Shown here piece by piece: positions 60,220 to 64,000 of a DNA stretch of 64,000 nucleotides; the first letter of the stretch is position 1; every line of letters starts with the position of its first letter. The notes beneath the pieces are model-generated. The model was not told where the DNA came from and made no database searches. It worked only from the letters and a program-made list of their open reading frames with translations. Both the position numbers and the translations under genes were made by a program. Origin of the DNA: Ailanthus altissimus (lineage: Eukaryota > Streptophyta > Magnoliopsida > Sapindales > Simaroubaceae); the NCBI GenBank assembly GCA_946807835.1, contig OX327703.1:379501-443500 (forward strand), written 5' to 3'.

Positions 60220-61982
60220 TCTTTAACACATGCCATTGAAGGTAGGGATATTAACACCCGTCAAGTTTCAGAACTATTTTGCGAGAAGGTCATTTCAAAT
60301 TGTGAAGGCTTGCCCTTTGCAGCGGAGATACTTGGTGGGCTTTTACGCTCCAAGAGAGGTGATGCATGGAATAATATACTAAACAGCAATATATTTGATT
60401 TATTTCAACAAACTGCCATTCTTCCAGTGTTAAGATTAAGTTATCAATACTTGCCTTCTCATTTAAAGAGGTATTTTGCTTATTGTGAAAATTTTCTAAA
60501 AGATTATGAATTCAAGAAGAAAGAACTCATTCTTTTGTGGATGGCTGAACACATTATTCAACGACCAATCAATGATAATAAGAAGCTAGAAGATTGGGGC
60601 AACGAGTGCTTTGATGAGCTTTTGAGGTTAGAAGATGCTAATAAGCTATCAAGAAGACTAAAAGGGGTTCGTCATTTTTCTTACACTCCTCAGTGGAAGG
60701 ACGGTAAAAATAAGTTCGAGCTTTTCTATAAACTGGAACATTTGCGAACCTTCTTGCCCACATCAGATAACAGTTATACTCATTACATGTCTAATGTGGT
60801 ACTTTTTGATTTGTTTCCAAAGCTTAAAAAGTTGAGGGTGTTATCTTTAGCTGGATATTCTATCACCGAGTTATCTGATTCAATTAAAGAAATAAGACTC
60901 TTGAGCTATCTTAACCTTACAAGCACTAACATTAGGAGTTTACCCGAGTTAACAAGCTCTCTGCTGAACTTGCAAATTTTGAAGTTTAAGAAATTATATT
61001 CGTTTGAGGAAGTTGCCCACCGAAATGAGGAAGTTGCCCACCGAAATGAGGAAGTTGGTCAAGTTAAGTTACCTTGATATAAAAGGTGAAAATTCATTGC
61101 AAGGATGCCTTCGGGAACGAAGGAATTAGAATGTCTCCAAATGTTATCTGACTTTATTATGGCAAGAGTATGGGATCTAGTTTGAAAGATTTGAGACATT
61201 TAAAATTTCTCAGTGGTGAATTTTGTATCTCTGGATTAGAGAATGTTAATGATCCACGAGATGCAAGAGAAGCAACAATATGTGTGAAGCTAAATTTAGT
61301 AGCATTGTTGTTACAACGGAGTTCCGAATTTTCCAACTTGCGAGATGAGGTTGCAGAAGAAAATGTACTTGATATGCTACGACCTCATATGAATATAAAT
61401 AAGCTCACAATCACATGTTACGGCGGCAAAAGTTTCCACTCTGGATCAGAGATCCATCGTTCTCTAAGATGGAATTTCTTGGATTAGAAAACTGTGAAAA
61501 TTGCACGTCCTTGCCTGTACTTGGGTTGTTGGTTTCACTTAAACAACTCAGAATCTAGAAGATGAGGGGACTAAAACGCATTGATTCCGCCATTCATGGG
61601 AATGGTTACTCAGTCCCTTTTTCTACATTTTGAGAATTTGGAAAAATGGGAATACTGGAACACCGATATTAATGAAAATGAGCATACCAAAATATTTCCT
61701 CTCCTTCATGAACTTTCCAAAAGTTGTCCTAAGCTCTCAGGAAAATTGCCTACGGTTCTTCCTTCATTGGAGACACTTGTTGTAAATGAATGCGAAGAGT
61801 TAATTGTTTCAGTATCAAGCTTTCCGATGCTCAGCAGATTAGAGATTAATGAAAGCAAAGGACTTCAAGTATGCAGAACTCCAATTAACTCAGATTTAAT
61901 AAAGTGTATGACTATTTCAACAAGTTCATTGAAGATAAATGGATGGAAAAGGATGTTATATAATGGTCCAAATCAGGACTTG
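60220..61982 (+). pseudogene. RPP13-like NB-LRR disease-resistance gene remnant
   Basis: Starts inside the NB-ARC domain: GRDINTRQVSELFCEKVISN, the GLPL motif as CEGLPFAAEILGGLL, LRLSYQYLPSHLKRYFAYC (RNBS-D region) and LILLWMAEHIIQRP. CFDELLR is then followed directly by LEDANKLSRRLKGVRHFSY, so the segment that normally carries the MHD motif is missing in frame. LRRs follow (LEHLRTFLP, LPKLKKLRVLSLAGYSITEL, IRSLPELTSSLLNLQILK), then a frameshift near 60995, a 21-bp tandem duplication, and further frames (SLKDLRHLKFLSGEFCISGL, FLGLENCENCTSLPVLGLL, ELSKSCPKLSGKLPTVLPSL, VCRTPINSDLIKCMTIS). The coiled-coil, P-loop and kinase-2 regions are absent. It joins LINE-2 at about 61983. Intact relatives sense pathogen effectors in the cytoplasm; this one cannot. 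Confidence 0.93.
61006..61047 (+). repeat. 21-bp tandem duplication in the NB-LRR remnant
   Basis: GAGGAAGTTGCCCACCGAAAT occurs twice head-to-tail (61006-61026 and 61027-61047), followed by a partial third start GAGGAAGTTG. In the ancestral LRR frame each unit reads as the seven residues RKLPTEM; in the open frame it gives EEVAHRN. It adds exactly seven codons to one LRR. Confidence 0.95.
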
Positions 61983-64000
61983 TAAAGTATTGCCAGCTGG
62001 TATTTTAGATCACTCTCCTCTTATGGTCTATATTTTCAAGGTGTTCTCTGTGGGTAAAGTTCCTTTCAAGTTCTTCAATGCTTGGTGTTTCCACTCTAAT
62101 TTTCTCAACACAGTTGATCGAGTTTGGCAGAGTAATTTTTATGGCCCTTTGATGTTTCGCGTCTGGTCTAAACTCAAACTTTAAAATTTGAATTTAAAAA
62201 GTTTAACTAAGAATTCTTCATTGATGTTTCTCAAAAGATTGAAGACTACAAGAAGATGTTGTACTAGATTGGTTCATGCTCCCTTTAATAAAGATCTTCA
62301 GGAATAGAAAAGATGTATTTATTAGCATTTGAGGCAGCTTATTTATGCTAAGAAAAGCATTTTCAGACAAAAATCAAGAATTAAATGGGTCTAACTGAGG
62401 GGTTCAAATACTAGGTATTTTCATAACTTAGTAAAGTAGAGAAGAACCAAAAATAAAATCACTTCAATAGAATGCCAGAATTGAAGAAACACTCATAATC
62501 CAGAGGTTGTAAAAAATTGCCATAATAACCTATTACAAAGCCTTGTTAGGGACAACCACATCCTCTAGGGTGTCCATTCAGAAGAGAATTATAGATGCAA
62601 GCCCTAAACTAAAGATAGAAGATAGGGATATGCTAAATGCTCCTATCACTGCACAAGAAGTTAAAAAAGCTATGTTTAGCATCAATTGGGATAAAGTTCC
62701 AGAACCTGATGGATATAACAATTATTTCTTCCAAAAATGCTAGCACGTTGTTGGCAAAGAGGAAACTGAAGCTGTGTAGCATTTCTTCTCTTCATGTCAG
62801 TTCTATAATCCTATTAATGCCATTATCATTACTCTCATACCTAAGTTACCTAACCCTTATGGCCTACAAGACTATAGGCCAATTGCATGTTATACTGTCC
62901 TTTATAATTGTATTACAAAAATAATCACTTTAGAATAAAGAAGGTAGTAGATTATTTGGTTAACCCTAATTAGTCAGCTTTTATCCCTTATAGGAAGATA
63001 GCAGATAATGTCTTACTGACTCATAAATTGGTAAGGGGTTATGATCGTAATTATAAAGTACAAAGATGTGCCATTAAGATAGATCTTCACAAGGCTTATG
63101 AATCGATCTCCTAGAATTTTCTAGAAGAGGTATTGATGGGGCTTAACTTTTCCCAATCTTTTGTTCAACTAATCATAGTGTGTGTTAGAACTTGCATGTT
63201 TTCGGTTGTGGTAAATGGCAGTTTGAAGGGTTATTTTCTAGGGATAAAAAGGTTTGTGGCAAAGGGATCCCATGTTCCCCATGCTTTTTGTATTAGCTAT
63301 GAAGTATCTTAGTAGAAGCTTAAGTTGTATTCCTCAGAATCAGATTATTTTTCATAAAGGGTGTAAGAGACTAAGATTAAATCATTTGATTTTTGTTGAT
63401 AATTTATTCCTGTTTTCTCATAGTGATGCTAGTTTAATGCAAGTAAGAGCTTCATTTTCTTTGAGAATATTCCTAATCCTACCAAGGAGGCTATTTTGTA
63501 GCTTACTAAGTTTCAAATTGGTACTTTACCTATCAAATACTTAGGTATTCTCTTTATCTCTGGAAGACTTAAGAAACACTTTTTCCATGAGCTAAATAGT
63601 AAGATAATTGTTAGAATTTCAAGCTAGATTGTGAAATTTCTGAGTTATGCAAGACGGTTACAATTGATTAATTATGTCTTAATGAGTATGCAAATATATA
63701 TATATATATATATATATTGGTGTTCAATGTTTGTTCTCCCTAAGTTTGTCATCAAAGAAATTAAAAATAAATGTCGTAAGTTTTTGTGGTATGGACTTGA
63801 CGAGAAGAGGAATGGAGGATTAATGGCTTGAGATGAGGTTTGCAGAAGTATAAAAGAAGAAGGCCTTGGTATTAAGCTAATAAGCTTTTGGAATTTGGCG
63901 GCAGTTACTATGCATATATGAGATATGATCGTAGTAAAATCATCGTTATGGGCTAGATGAGTGATTGATAATAAACTTCGAAGGCTTAATTTTTAGGGTA
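61983..64000 (+). mobile_element. L1-type LINE (LINE-2), continues past window
   Basis: It begins abruptly in the last part of the endonuclease domain (VLPAGILDHSPLMVYIF, PFKFFNAWCFHSNFLNTVDR, VWQSNFYGPLMFRVWSKLK). The linker and RT follow: ITAQEVKKAMFSINWDKVPE with PDGYNNYFFQ (62640-62735), LIPKLPNPYGLQDYRPIACY, KIADNVLLTHKLVRGYDRN, RCAIKIDLHKAYESIS, CKRLRLNHLIFVDNLFLFSH (catalytic FADD as FVDN, near 63385), LQLINYVLMSMQIY and MFVLPKFVIKEIKNKCRKFLWYG. Multiple stops and frameshifts. A (TA)n run at about 63692-63716 has grown inside the coding remnant. The 5' truncation point lies inside the NB-LRR remnant, consistent with truncated LINE integration there. Confidence 0.9.

Noticed and set aside
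60310..61077. A 255-residue NB-LRR protein starting at a non-ATG codon
   Set aside because: Coding similarity continues upstream of 60310 and there is no ATG; the tail after 60995 is out of frame. It is part of a pseudogene.
1..64000. tRNA, rRNA or microRNA genes
   Set aside because: I found no convincing A/B-box tRNA structures apart from the SINE box B, no rRNA text, and no hairpin that I could separate from transposon inverted repeats by eye; a covariance-model scan would be decisive.

Overview
This is a 64-kb piece of an AT-rich eudicot nuclear chromosome. It has spliced genes with GT/AG introns, plant-specific gene families, and a dense nest of plant transposable elements. The NB-LRR remnant resembles the RPP13-like genes I associate with woody rosids such as Citrus, but that is an impression only and the species cannot be fixed from the sequence. 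There is no sign of bacterial, plastid or viral-genome organisation.

Only three loci look potentially functional, all on the minus strand. Two are copies of an ARGOS-like (OSR-domain) organ-size regulator at 6.4 kb and 12.1-13.6 kb, carried on a direct segmental duplication. The third is a group-2 LEA (LEA14/WHy-type) gene at 26.1-28.1 kb with an intron in its 5' UTR and a predicted tiny last coding exon. The other host genes are broken. A 40S ribosomal protein S3a gene (30.9-42.9 kb) still has its introns but carries two nonsense codons, two frameshifts and damaged splice sites, and is split by a copia element. There are also a NETWORKED1-like coiled-coil remnant (49.7-50.6 kb, minus) and an RPP13-like NB-LRR remnant (60.2-62.0 kb, plus).

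Layout. 1-5.9 kb: a minus-strand Ty1/copia element (Copia-A) running off the left edge, interrupted by a 2.85-kb solo LTR with a perfect 5-bp target duplication. 5.9-13.7 kb: the two ARGOS-like copies, separated by AT-rich DNA, a second local duplication, a solo copia LTR and a degenerate ~88-bp tandem repeat. 13.7-24.9 kb: very AT-rich intergenic DNA with one SINE and two MITE-like elements. 24.9-29.4 kb: the LEA gene, with a MITE downstream and a 1.2-kb AT-rich inverted-repeat element directly at its promoter. 30.9-42.9 kb: the RPS3a pseudogene with Copia-B (31151-40793) at an intron/exon border; Copia-B itself holds a 4.2-kb palindromic element. 42967-48351: a complete but mutated Copia-C in the RPS3a 3' UTR, with 561-bp LTRs and the target duplication TAGGT. 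48.4-51.5 kb: a second copy of the RPS3a 3' UTR, an RNase H scrap and the NETWORKED1 remnant. 51.5-56.2 kb: an L1-type LINE interrupted by a hAT-type MITE (perfect 8-bp duplication) and a copia LTR. 56.9-60.0 kb: the 3' LTR and polyprotein tail of a Ty3/gypsy element. 60.2-64 kb: the NB-LRR remnant joined to a second L1-type LINE that continues past the window.

The main biological story is layered insertion and decay: duplicated small genes with different upstream regions, and a host gene dismantled by retrotransposons. All alignments, identities and splice sites are by eye.
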